Of a DNA stretch of 28,766 nucleotides, positions 20,376-28,766 are shown in pieces. This DNA comes from JACVRU01 sp040905885. GTDB taxonomy: Bacteria; Actinomycetota; Thermoleophilia; Gaiellales; Gaiellaceae. Position 1 is the stretch's first letter. The number at the start of each line of letters is the position of its first letter. A model generated the notes under the pieces. The model did not search any database and had not been told where the DNA came from. It saw only the letters and a program-made list of their open reading frames with translations. Location: the NCBI GenBank assembly GCA_040905885.1, contig JBBDQR010000102.1, positions 1 through 28,766 of the forward strand. Reading direction: 5' to 3'. The position numbers were made by a program, and so were the translations under genes.

Positions 20376-23300
20376 CGGCCTGAGCCGTTCGTGGCGACCT
20401 GGTTGATCAGGGTGGAGATCAGCTCCGGCGAGGCCGGCTTCATGACCACGATCGTCGCGCCCGCCTCCCGTGCGGCCGCCCCGAGGCCCTGCGGGACGAC
20501 GGCGATGATCTTCAGGTCGGGGTAGACCAGGCGGAGCTGGCGGATCAGCTCGACATCCTCGGTCCCGCCGACGTCGATCACGATCACCTGGACGTTCGCG
20601 GACGGGGTCGACGTGGTCGTGAACACCTGGTCCGCGTCGTCGGCCTGGCTGATCTTGACTCCCTCGTCCGGCTTCAGCGGCGTGCTCGGCGTGACGTCCT
20701 TGCCCGTGAGCACGACGACGTCCACCGACTTCGCCTCGGGGGAGGCCTTGCGCACGACGGTGACCGGCAGCTGCCGCCGGGTGACCTTCCCCGTGGCGAC
20801 CGCACGGCTGGTGACAACGAGCCTGTAGGCGCCGGGCCTCGTCAGCGAGCGCGGGAGCGGCAGCGAGAGGATCGTGGTGCCCGACTCGACCCGGCGTCCG
20901 GACCAGATCTTGCGCCACGGCACGCGCTTGCCCGTCTTCGCCTTGGCGATCTTCGCCTTGCTGACCAGCTGGACCGTCACGACCGACGGCTGGACGAGCG
21001 TGACCGGGACGTCGACGCGCGCCTGTCCGACGACGATGCGCTGGACCGCGGGGCGGACGACCGTGATCGGGGTGCGCGACTGCGTGACGGAGCCTCCAGA
21101 AGGCGAGCGCGCGGTCACGAGCAGCACGTAGCCGCCGGGCCGGGTGAGCGTGCGCAGCAGCCGGAACGGGACGATCGTCGCGCCCGCCTCGACGCGCCGC
21201 GGCTTGTAGAAGGTCTCCCACCGGACGAGGCGGCCCGTCTTCGTCCGCACGAAGCGGTCCCTGCTGAAGAGCTTGGCGCTGACCGTCGCAGGCGCGGTGA
21301 GCGCGACGCGGACGTTGAGGGTGTGCAGGCCGAGGACGATCCGGAGCGAGTTCGACACCTGCAGCCGCAGGGCCGCGTGGCCTTCGCCGCCGGCGGTGAC
21401 GAGCGTGACCGCGCTGCCCACGGTCGCGAGCGCCGGCGCCGCCGGCGACTGGCGGACGACCGTGTCACCCTCGGCGGCGAACGAGTCGCCGAGGACGGCG
21501 GCGAAGCCGCGGCCTGCGAGCGCGACCCGGGCCTCCGCGACGGTCAGGCCGATGAGCGACGGCAGGGCGGTGACGGCGTTCGAGAGCGGGCTGACCCGTC
21601 CGTGGATGTCGATCGCGCGCAACTCGAACACGCGCGTGTCGGCGGCCGAGAACTCCCCGAGGATCTCCTCGTACTGCCGCTCGCCGAGGTAGCGGTCGCT
21701 CTTGCCGTCGACGAAGAGCTCGTATGCCTTGATCGGTGAGACCCCGCCAGAGGGCGACCAGCGCAGCTTCAGCAGCCCGTACTGGACGACGCCGACGAGG
21801 TTCGGCCGCGTGAGCGCGACCGCGCCCTCCTGCGGCACGAGCAGCGTGAAGAAGCTCAGGCTCGCGACGTAGAGGTCGTAACCGCCGCCGGTCGCGACGT
21901 AGGTGTCAGGGCTCGTGAGGTCGGCCCAGCCGCTGCCGTCACCCGATCGCGCGGGGAATCCGGTGCCGAGCAGGCTCACCTTCCAGGCCAGCGGCAGCTC
22001 CGTCAGCGGCGTGCCGCCGGTGCTGAGGCAGGCCGGGACGCTGACCGTCGAGACGCCCGGCCCGGCGACGCAGGCGGTGACCTCGACGACGTCCCCGCCG
22101 AAGGCCGACCCGGCCGGCGGCGTGCCCTCGAGGTCGATCCGCTCCTCGGTCCGGATCACCCACGTCGAGGAGTTGGAGCCGCCCGGAACGGTGACGGTGT
22201 TCAGCGTCCCCGGGACCGGGATCACCGTGTCGGTCGGGGTTCCGGCCGGGACGACCACGTCGATCGGCCCGCCGGCGGGGACGTTGTCGACGGTGATCGT
22301 CCGCGTCGCGGAGCCGAACGTGTTGCCGGCGAGGTCGGTGACGAAGGCGCGCAGCTCGTAGTCGCCGTTCGCGAAGGTGGTCGTGTCCCAGGTCGCGTCG
22401 TACGGCGGCATCGTCACCGGCAGGCCGGCGTTGGAGAACGCGCCCATCGAGCCGTCCGGGCGCACCTGGAACTGCACCGACGCGACGCCGGAGATGGTGT
22501 CGCCGGCCGTCGCGGAGAGCTGTGCGGCCGTGCCGGACACCGTCGCGCCCGCGGCCGGGTCGGTGACCGCGCCGCTCGGGGTGAGCTTGTCGATCCGGAT
22601 CTGCGCGGCGCCGGTCTGCACGGCGCTCGCGTTGCCGACGTTGTCGACCGCGTAGTACTCGATCGTGTAGACGCCGGTGGCGCTGAGCGGGATCGACGTG
22701 CCGAGCGTCCACGCGCCGCCGTTGAGGCGGTAGTAGACGTCCGCGACGCCCGAGCCGGAGTCGCTCGCCGTCAGCGTGACGGTCGCGTTCGTGTTCCGCC
22801 AGGCGTCGGTGATCGACGCCGTGTCGTCGGAGACGAGCGGGGCGGCGGAGTCGTCGGTGGCGGTGAGCACGGTGTCGGTGGTGTTGCCGGCGTTGTCCTC
22901 ACCCGTGGCCGTGAGCGCAAAGTCGGCGGTGCCCGCCGTCCAGCTGAAGGCGCTCGACGTGTACGGCCCCCCGGCCGGGGTGGTGACGGTCTCGGGCGCC
23001 TTCGGCGTCCAGTTCGGAGCGGAGACGGCGCCGAAGGTCGTCCCGAACGGGCCCGAGTCGAGAGCGGGGAGCGCGTTCTGGAGCTGGAAGCTGCCCGCCG
23101 CCGCGCCGCGGTAGAAGAGGGTCGTCCCGCTGAGGAAGGCGGAGCCGGCCGGGCTCGTGCCCACGACCGAGATCGAGTTGGTGGGCGCGGTGGCGTCGAT
23201 CCGGATCGGGCCGACCGTGCGCGGCGGCGTCTCGGCGTTGCCGACGTTGTCGACCGAGTAGAAGGTGACGTTGTAGACGCCGGTGGCGGAGAGCGTCACC

Positions 23301-26300
23301 GACGAGCCGGGCGTGTAGTTCGCGCCGCCGTCGAGGCTGTAGAAGGTCGCGCCGACACCCGAGCCCGCGCCGTCGTCGGGCGTCAGTGTAAGCGTCTGGG
23401 GCGTGGAGTACCACGTGCTGCCGATCGCGCCGTAGTTGTCGCCGGTCGTCGGCGCGGTCGAGTCCTCGCGGAAGGTCAGCGTCGTCGCGGCAGCGTTGCC
23501 GGCGACGTCCGTGCCGGTGACGATGTAGGTGAAGCTGCCGCTCGCCGCCGCGGTGCGCGTGAACGCGCTCGAGACGTAGGGGGTGGTGACCGTCTCGCCG
23601 CTCTTCGTCCACTCGGCCTGGGCGAGCGCCGGGAAGGCCGTCGAAGCCGGGCCGGAGTGCGCGTCCGTCAGGTTGTTCTGGAGCGCGAAGCTGCCGCCGG
23701 GGGCGCCGCCCCGGTACCAGACGTCCGTCCCGCTCACGAAGGCGGTGCCGGCGGGCGAGACCGACGTCGCCGTGAAGCTGTTCGCCGGGTCGTCGAGGTC
23801 GATCCGGATCTGCGTGCTGCCGGTCTGGACGTCGCTCGCGTTGCCGACGTTGTCGATCGCGAGGTACTTGATGGTGTAGACGCCGCTGGCGTTGAGCGCG
23901 ATCGTCGTCCCGCTCGGCGAGCCCGTCGTCGGCGTCGACCCGTCGGTCGTGTAGTGGACGGCAGCGACGCCCGACCCGCCGTCGGCCGGCGAGAGGGTGA
24001 CCGTCTGGGCGGTGCTCTTCCAGTCGTTCCCGATCGAGCCCGTGTCGTCGGAGGCGGTCGGGTCGGTGGTGTCGACGAGCGGCTGGATCAGCTCCACACG
24101 CGTGCCGCCCCCGGCCCCGGCCGTCAGGTGGAGCGTGACGGCGATCGTGCTGCTCGACGTGAATGCGTTCGTCCACGTGTAGACGTCCGACTCGAAAGGC
24201 GCCGTGTTGTCGGAGAGCGCGTCGCCCGTCAGGCCGGTCTCCGCGACGGACGGGAAGTCCACGCTTTCGACGTCGAGCTCGGCCGCGGCCGTGACCCGGA
24301 GCCGGAAGGTCCCGTCGGCGACGGCGGCCGTGTTGACGTAGAGGTTGCCGAGCGCAAGGTGCTGGCTGCCGGCGCTCGTGAGCTCGTCGAGCTCCAGCGA
24401 CGTGCCGCCGGAGAGCTGGTACTCGTCCGGCGAGGTGAAGACGACGTTGTTGCCGACGTTGTCCTCGGCGTAGAGCTGGAACGTGTAGCAGCCGAAGCCC
24501 TGCGTGAGGATGACGTTGTAGGTGCCGGTCCCCGGGATCGCCTGGACGTCGGTCGGCGTGCCAGGAGCCGAGCAGTTCGAGCCGTGGAACACCTGCTGGA
24601 GCGTCACCGAAGCCAGGCCGCTCTGGCCGTCCGTCGGCATCGTCACCACGGTCACGTCGGGGGCGCTGTCGGTCTGGGGCCCGTCCGGATAGTTGAGAGA
24701 GCCGCCCGCCGGGTCGGTGCCGTCCGAGGCGAAGTCGAAGGTGGCCGAGGAGCTGCCGCCGGCGTTGTTCGTTGCCGCGACGGCGTTGCTCGCCGAAGAG
24801 GCCGGAGCGCCGCCCGTCCAGGAGTACGCGTGCTCGTAGGGCGCCGTCGTGTCGCTGGCACCGCTCAGCGAGGAGACGGCCGGGAAGGCGACGTTCGCCA
24901 CGCCGGACTCGCCGTCGGCCGTTGCCGCCGCGACCGTGAACGCGCCGTCGTCCGCTCCCGGGTGGAACCAGAGCGTCGTGCCGGCAGCGTGCAGGTCGGC
25001 GGCGCTCTCGGAGAGCGTCAGGGCCGGCGTGCTCGGCGCCGTCGCGTCGACGAGGACGACGGCGCTCGTCGAGGCGGTGTTGCCGACGTTGTCGGTGCCG
25101 GTGAGCGTGTACTGGTAGCACCGGCCGTCGGTCGGGACGGTGTCGGGGCTGGTGACTACGGTCGCGCCCGTCCAGCCGCCGGCGGGGCAGACGCCCGGGC
25201 TCGTGGGATTCTGGCCGTCCGAGCGCGTGATCACGCTGCTCGCGATCCCGGACTCGCCGTCGGCGTAGCTCGTGGTCGAGATCGTCACCGAGGTGGAGCC
25301 TGCGTACGCGGGGACCGAGATCGAGCCGCCCGTCGGGACGGCGCCGTCCTCGAGCACGTCGAAGTCCGTCGCGTCCGTGAGGCCGGCCTTGTTGTGGGCG
25401 ACGACGTCGTTGTCGAGCTCCTCGGCGCCCGTCCAGACGTACGTGCGCTCGTAGAGGAACGTGTCGTCGTCGCCCGCGCCTACCGAGCCGACGGCCGGGA
25501 AGGCGACCTTGTCGATGCCGGACTCGGCGTCGCTCGTCGTCGCGAGGACGGTGAAGGTGCCGCTGCCCGCCCCGCTGCGGAACCACAGGGTCGTCCCGCT
25601 CGCGTGGAGGTTCGCCTCCGTCTCGCTCAGCGTCAGCGCGGGCGCGGCCGGCGGCGTGGTGTCGACGAGGACGACGGCGCTCGTCTCGGCGAAGTTGCCG
25701 ACGTTGTCGGTGCCCCTGAGCGTGTAGCGGTAGCACTGGCCGTCCGTGGGGACGGTGTCGGGGCTGGTGACGACGGTCGCGCCCGTCCAGCCGCCGGCGG
25801 GGCAGACGCCCGGGCTCGTGGGAGCCTGCGGGTCGGAGCGCGTGATCACGTTGCTCGCGATCCCCGACTGCCCGTCCGCGAAGGCGGTCGTCGTGATCGT
25901 GATCGGCCCGAGCGTCGGCGAGTACGCGGGCACCGAGATCGAGCCGCCGGCCGGCGCGGTCGCGTCCTCGCGGATGTCGAAGGTGCTCGAGGCGGTCAGG
26001 CCGGCCGCGTTGTGGGCGACGACGCTGTTCCCGAGCTGCTCGGCGAGCGCGCCCGAGTACGTGTGCTCGTAGGGGGCGACCGTGTCGTCCGGGCCCGCCG
26101 GGAAGGCCACCTTGTCGATCCCGGACTGGGCGTCCGCGGTCGTCGCGGCCACCGTGAAGTCGCCGCTCGCTCCCGTCGCGAACCAGAGCGTCGTGCCGGC
26201 GGCGTGCAGAGCCGGCTCGCCCTCGGTCAGCGTCAGCGTCGGCGCGCTCGGCGGCGACGTGTCGATCAGGAGCGCCTTGTTGGCGCCGAGCGAGTTCGCC

Positions 26301-28766
26301 GCGCCGGGGGCCGGGAGCGTCAGCGTCGCGTCGTTGAGAGCGGTGTCCTTGATGGTGCCGCCGTTGAGGGCCAGCGCCGTCGTGCCCGTGTAGTCGAGGT
26401 CGAGGCTCGTGTCGCCGGCGACGACGGTGTAGCGGAAGACGAGCGCGTTCGTGCCGGTGCCGGAGAGGTAGTCGGCCTGCCGGTCGGGCGTGCCCGTCTC
26501 GAGCTCGAGCTGCGGCGTCCCGGTGACGTTCACGACCTCGTTGAAGACGACCTGGACGTCGATCACCTCGCCCGTGGCATAGGCGCCGTCCGCCTTCGCG
26601 GACGTGACGCCGGTGACCGTCGGCACGGTCGTGTCCACGAGCAGGTTCTTGCTCGCGCCGAGCGAGCCCGCCGCGCCCGGGACGGCGAGGGTCAGTACGC
26701 CGTTGTTGGTGGCCGGGTCGCGGATCGTCCCGCCGCTGAGGGAGAGCGCGCCGGTGCCGGTGTAGTCGAGGTCGACGCTGTTGTCGCCGGGGGCGACCGT
26801 GTAGGTGAAGACGAGAGTGCTGGAGCCCGAGCCCGTGCTGTAGGCGGCGGTTCGGTCGATCGGCCCGAGCTCGAGCTCCAGCGTCGGAGTGCCGGTGACG
26901 AGCACCGGCTCGGAGAAAACGATGCGGACGTCGATCGCCTCGCCGAGGCCGTAGGAGCCGTCGGGCGTGGTCGAGGTGACGTTCGTGACCGTCGGCGCGG
27001 TGGTGTCGACGACGAGCGCCTTGTTGGCGCCGAGCGAGCCGGCGGCGCCCGGGGCGGCGAGCGTCAGGACGGCGTTGTTCAGGGCGGTGTCCCGGATCGT
27101 GCCGCCGTTCAGCGTCAGCGCCGTGGAGGCCGGGTAGTCGAGGTCGGTGGACTCGTCGCCCGCCGTGACGGTGTAGCGGAAGGTGAGCGTCGTCGTGCCC
27201 GTGCCCGAGAGGTAGTCGGCCAGCTGGTTGGTCGCGCCGGTCTCGAGCTCGAGCTGGGGCGTGCCGGTCACGTTCACGGCCTCGTCAAGGGAGACCTGGA
27301 TGTCGATCACCTCGCCGACGGTGTAGGCGCCGTCAGGCTTCGTCGAGGTGACGCCGGTGACCGTCGGCGCGGTCGTGTCGACGACGAGCGCCTTGTTCGC
27401 GCCGAGCGAGCCGGCGGCGCCCGGGGCGGCGAGCGTCAGCACGGCGTCGTTCGCGGCGGCGTCGCGGATCGTCCCCGTGAGCGCCCCCGTGCCGGTGTAG
27501 TCGAGGTCGTTGGACGTGTCGCCGGCGGCGACGGTGTAGGTGAAGACGAGGGTGCTGGAGCCCGAGCCCGAGGCGTAGGTGGCGGTTCGGTCGATTCCCC
27601 CGGTCTCGAGCTCCAGCGTCGGGGTGCCGGTCACGTTCACCGGCTCGGAGAAAGTGATGTGGACGGCGATTGCCTCACCGACCGTGTACGCGCCGTTCGG
27701 CTTGGGCGAGGTGACGTCCGTGACGCTCGGCTGCGTCTTGTCGACGGTGACGGTCGTGCCGGTCGTGAACGTCGAGGGCGCGACCGGGTTGGCGACGATG
27801 TCGAGGATGCTGTTGTTCGCGTCGTCGAGATCGAGGCGGATCGTCCCGTCGCCCGTGCCCGTGCCGACCGTGACGGTCCGGGTCGAGCCGGAGCCGCTGA
27901 CCCCGGTGATCGATGCGCCCGTGACACCGGTGGTCGTGAGCTCGAAGTCGCCTGCGACCACCGGCGAGACCGACTCCGAGAACGTGACCGTGAAGTCGAT
28001 CGAGGCGGCGTTCGTCGGGCTGGCGGCAGTGATGGACGAGACGGACGGTGCGGACTTGTCGACCGTGTAGGCCGCCCCCGCGGTGAAGCTGCCGCTGGTG
28101 TCGTTGCCCGCGGCGTCGGTCGCGGTTCCGGTGAAGTCGATGCTGAGCGTGCCGTCGCCCGAGCCGGTGTCGACGGTGACCGTGTAGGTGTCCGTCGAGC
28201 CGCTCACGCCGGTGACGGAGGCGCCGGCGATCCCGGTCGCGTCGATGGCGAAGTCGCCGGCGGCGACGCCGGTGACCGTCTCCGAGAAGGTGACGGTGAA
28301 GTCGACGCTGGCGGCTGCGGTCGGGTCCGGGTCGGCGCGGAGGATCGAGCTGACGGCGGGGATGGTCTTGTCGATGGTGTACGTCTGGCCGGTGGTGAAG
28401 TCGCTGCCGTCGCTGACGTTGCCGGCGTCGTCGGTGACCAGGCCGGTGAAGTCGATGCTGACGGTGCCGTCGCCCGAGCCGGTGTTGACGCTGACCGTGT
28501 AGGTCGAGCCCGAGCCGCTGACGCCGGTGAGCGAGGCGCCGGTCACGCCGCTGACGTCGAGCGTGAAGTCGCCGCTGGCGACGCCGCTGACCGACTCGGA
28601 GAAGGTGACGGTGAAGTCGACCGAGGCGGCGTTGGTCGGGCTGGGGTCGGCGCGGACGATCGAGCTGACGGCGGGGATCGTGTTGTCGATCGTGTACGCC
28701 TCGCCCGACGAGAAGTCGCTGCCGTCGGAGGTGTTGCCGGCGTCGTCGGTGACGAGGCCGGTGAAG
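20372..28766 (-). CDS. Giant repeat-rich surface protein, N-terminus outside window
   Basis: At least 2,797 residues are visible and the 5' end runs past 28766. Order from N to C: three-plus Ig-like units of about 106 residues (27740-28766; VDFTVTFSE...GASVTGVSGSG); four units of about 122 residues (26250-27730; GAYTVGE..VTGTPQLELETG), resembling the SWM/TIGR02059 long-protein repeat; three units of about 205 residues (24420-26250; APALTLSE, LWFRSGAGSGTF); units with VYTIEYYAVDNVGNAS like OmpL47-type domains (22580-24075); an Ig-like unit (22290-22580); an Fn3-like domain (21570-21830); a PASTA domain (21387-21566); two similar 105-residue beta domains (20750-21385); and a receiver-like tail (20375-20745). 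It is probably an adhesin or cell-surface filament. No membrane anchor is visible at the C-terminus. Confidence 0.88.
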   Translation of the reverse strand, partial: FTGLVTDDAGNTSDGSDFSSGEAYTIDNTIPAVSSIVRADPSPTNAASVDFTVTFSESVSGVASGDFTLDVSGVTGASLTGVSGSGSTYTVSVNTGSGDGTVSIDFTGLVTDDAGNVSDGSDFTTGQTYTIDKTIPAVSSILRADPDPTAAASVDFTVTFSETVTGVAAGDFAIDATGIAGASVTGVSGSTDTYTVTVDTGSGDGTLSIDFTGTATDAAGNDTSGSFTAGAAYTVDKSAPSVSSITAASPTNAASIDFTVTFSESVSPVVAGDFELTTTGVTGASITGVSGSGSTRTVTVGTGTGDGTIRLDLDDANNSILDIVANPVAPSTFTTGTTVTVDKTQPSVTDVTSPKPNGAYTVGEAIAVHITFSEPVNVTGTPTLELETGGIDRTATYASGSGSSTLVFTYTVAAGDTSNDLDYTGTGALTGTIRDAAANDAVLTLAAPGAAGSLGANKALVVDTTAPTVTGVTSTKPDGAYTVGEVIDIQVSLDEAVNVTGTPQLELETGATNQLADYLSGTGTTTLTFRYTVTAGDESTDLDYPASTALTLNGGTIRDTALNNAVLTLAAPGAAGSLGANKALVVDTTAPTVTNVTSTTPDGSYGLGEAIDVRIVFSEPVLVTGTPTLELELGPIDRTAAYSTGSGSSTLVFTYTVAPGDNSVDLDYTGTGALSLSGGTIRDPATNNGVLTLAVPGAAGSLGASKNLLVDTTVPTVTGVTSAKADGAYATGEVIDVQVVFNEVVNVTGTPQLELETGTPDRQADYLSGTGTNALVFRYTVVAGDTSLDLDYTGTTALALNGGTIKDTALNDATLTLPAPGAANSLGANKALLIDTSPPSAPTLTLTEGEPALHAAGTTLWFATGASGDFTVAATTADAQSGIDKVAFPAGPDDTVAPYEHTYSGALAEQLGNSVVAHNAAGLTASSTFDIREDATAPAGGSISVPAYSPTLGPITITTTAFADGQSGIASNVITRSDPQAPTSPGVCPAGGWTGATVVTSPDTVPTDGQCYRYTLRGTDNVGNFAETSAVVLVDTTPPAAPALTLSETEANLHASGTTLWFRSGAGSGTFTVLATTSDAESGIDKVAFPAVGSVGAGDDDTFLYERTYVWTGAEELDNDVVAHNKAGLTDATDFDVLEDGAVPTGGSISVPAYAGSTSVTISTTSYADGESGIASSVITRSDGQNPTSPGVCPAGGWTGATVVTSPDTVPTDGRCYQYTLTGTDNVGNTASTSAVVLVDATAPSTPALTLSESAADLHAAGTTLWFHPGADDGAFTVAAATADGESGVANVAFPAVSSLSGASDTTAPYEHAYSWTGGAPASSASNAVAATNNAGGSSSATFDFASDGTDPAGGSLNYPDGPQTDSAPDVTVVTMPTDGQSGLASVTLQQVFHGSNCSAPGTPTDVQAIPGTGTYNVILTQGFGCYTFQLYAEDNVGNNVVFTSPDEYQLSGGTSLELDELTSAGSQHLALGNLYVNTAAVADGTFRLRVTAAAELDVESVDFPSVAETGLTGDALSDNTAPFESDVYTWTNAFTSSSTIAVTLHLTAGAGGGTRVELIQPLVDTTDPTASDDTGSIGNDWKSTAQTVTLSPADGGSGVAAVHYTTDGSTPTTGSPSGTTIALNASGVYTIKYLAIDNVGNASDVQTGSTQIRIDLDDPANSFTATSVSPAGTAFVSGTDVWYRGGAPGGSFALQNNLTDAHSGPASTAFPALAQAEWTKSGETVTTPYVSSAFTRTAAASGSFTYIVTGTDVAGNAAATTLTFREDSTAPTTGDNYGAIGSTWYSTPQTLTLTPDDGAGSGVGATFYSLDGGANYTPGSSVTLSATGVYNVTFYSVDNVGNAETPPRTVGPIRIDATAPTNSISVVGTSPAGSAFLSGTTLFYRGAAAGSFQLQNALPALDSGPFGTTFGAVSAPNWTPKAPETVTTPAGGPYTSSAFSWTAGTADFALTATGEDNAGNTTDTVLTATDDSAAPLVSDDTASITDAWRNTNATVTLTASDSGSGVADVYYRLNGGAWTLGTSIPLSATGVYTIEYYAVDNVGNASAVQTGAAQIRIDKLTPSGAVTDPAAGATVSGTAAQLSATAGDTISGVASVQFQVRPDGSMGAFSNAGLPVTMPPYDATWDTTTFANGDYELRAFVTDLAGNTFGSATRTITVDNVPAGGPIDVVVPAGTPTDTVIPVPGTLNTVTVPGGSNSSTWVIRTEERIDLEGTPPAGSAFGGDVVEVTACVAGPGVSTVSVPACLSTGGTPLTELPLAWKVSLLGTGFPARSGDGSGWADLTSPDTYVATGGGYDLYVASLSFFTLLVPQEGAVALTRPNLVGVVQYGLLKLRWSPSGGVSPIKAYELFVDGKSDRYLGERQYEEILGEFSAADTRVFELRAIDIHGRVSPLSNAVTALPSLIGLTVAEARVALAGRGFAAVLGDSFAAEGDTVVRQSPAAPALATVGSAVTLVTAGGEGHAALRLQVSNSLRIVLGLHTLNVRVALTAPATVSAKLFSRDRFVRTKTGRLVRWETFYKPRRVEAGATIVPFRLLRTLTRPGGYVLLVTARSPSGGSVTQSRTPITVVRPAVQRIVVGQARVDVPVTLVQPSVVTVQLVSKAKIAKAKTGKRVPWRKIWSGRRVESGTTILSLPLPRSLTRPGAYRLVVTSRAVATGKVTRRQLPVTVVRKASPEAKSVDVVVLTGKDVTPSTPLKPDEGVKISQADDADQVFTTTSTPSANVQVIVIDVGGTEDVELIRQLRLVYPDLKIIAVVPQGLGAAAREAGATIVVMKPASPELISTLINQVATNGSGR
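20375..20745 (-). other. Receiver-like (CheY-fold) C-terminal segment of the giant protein
   Basis: The last ~120 residues read like a response-regulator receiver: strand VDVVVLTGKDV, then VKISQADDADQVFTTT, then VQVIVIDVGGTEDVELIRQ with an Asp at the phospho-acceptor place, VYPDLKIIAVVPQ, AAREAGATIVVMKPASPELISTL with the conserved Lys-Pro. The N-terminal acidic pair is missing and helix 1 looks degenerate, so it is probably a pseudo-receiver. It is fused in frame to extracellular-type repeats. Confidence 0.6.
21387..21566 (-). other. PASTA domain within the giant protein
   Basis: LPSLIGLTVAEARVALAGRG, then VVRQSPAAPALATVGSAVTLV, is a full PASTA unit of about 60 residues. PASTA domains usually bind peptidoglycan or muropeptides, so this part could hold the protein in the cell wall (inference). 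Confidence 0.8.
25134..25208. repeat. 75-bp direct repeat, copy 1 (copy 2 at 25749-25823)
   Basis: 74 of 75 bases match the stretch at 25749-25823; the one difference is T/G in GACTACGG versus GACGACGG. Both encode the segment CPAGGWTGATVVTSPDTVP, the only Cys-containing part of the ~205-residue units. The conservation at nucleotide level indicates recent duplication or gene conversion. Confidence 0.85.
26250..27730 (-). repeat. Four tandem ~365-bp coding repeats
   Basis: Four units with boundaries near 27370, 27000 and 26620 end in GANKALVVDTTAPTVT-like links. Neighbouring copies are almost identical over parts of the DNA, for example around 27017-27065 and 27388-27440. Copy-number change by recombination, or collapse in assembly, is possible. 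Confidence 0.8.

Noticed and set aside
20372..28766. CRISPR array or satellite suggested by the periodic repeats
   Set aside because: Period lengths of about 318, 365 and 610 bp are multiples of protein-domain size, the frame is open throughout and similarity is at the protein level, so these are coding repeats.

Overview
The window is GC-rich throughout (roughly 70% or more by eye), densely packed and full of overlapping start and stop codons. Gene content and style point to an actinobacterium of the Thermoleophilia type (Gaiellales/Solirubrobacterales-like). That placement is an inference from codon use, gene order and start-site style, not a database result. Three runs of N (100, 10 and 10 bases) and a 55-bp duplicated flank at the first one indicate a scaffolded draft assembly, probably a metagenome bin.

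Left part (1-4183, minus strand): a tryptophan operon with its control region, in transcription order trpL leader peptide, attenuator terminator, trpE, a 35-codon sORF, trpG, trpD, a small membrane protein with a Trp-rich loop, and trpC (cut by the window edge). The leader peptide has three Trp codons, starts 7 nt after a good -10 box, and so appears to be translated from a leaderless transcript.

4200-9477 (plus strand): an M42 metallopeptidase, a thiolase, a secreted collagen-like/lamin-tail protein, a 3-hydroxyacyl-CoA dehydrogenase whose start lies inside a perfect 16-bp inverted repeat, and a receiver-HD-GYP regulator (c-di-GMP phosphodiesterase class) interrupted by a short gap.

9482-17870: a phosphate region. 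An OmpR/PhoB-type response regulator and a soluble PAS-HisKA kinase are divergently transcribed. They are followed by a frameshifted membrane-protein remnant, a three-unit PHO-box-like direct repeat, pstS-pstC-pstA-pstB-phoU, and, convergent with it, a DUF47-pit low-affinity phosphate transporter pair.

17914-20375 (plus): an acyl-CoA dehydrogenase, a PduO-type cobalamin adenosyltransferase and a TauE/SafE-type membrane exporter. With the thiolase and hydroxyacyl-CoA dehydrogenase, the acyl-CoA dehydrogenase supplies most of a short-chain beta-oxidation or butyryl-CoA route, scattered rather than in one operon.

20372-28766 (minus, running off the window): one giant mosaic surface protein of at least 2,790 residues. 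It is built from several families of Ig-like repeats, an Fn3-like and a PASTA domain, and ends, unexpectedly, in a receiver-like (CheY-fold) segment. The most unusual signals are the leaderless trp attenuator, the two unannotated small ORFs coupled into the trp operon, the receiver-like tail of the giant protein, and the recurrent TAGNNT box 6-7 nt before start codons.
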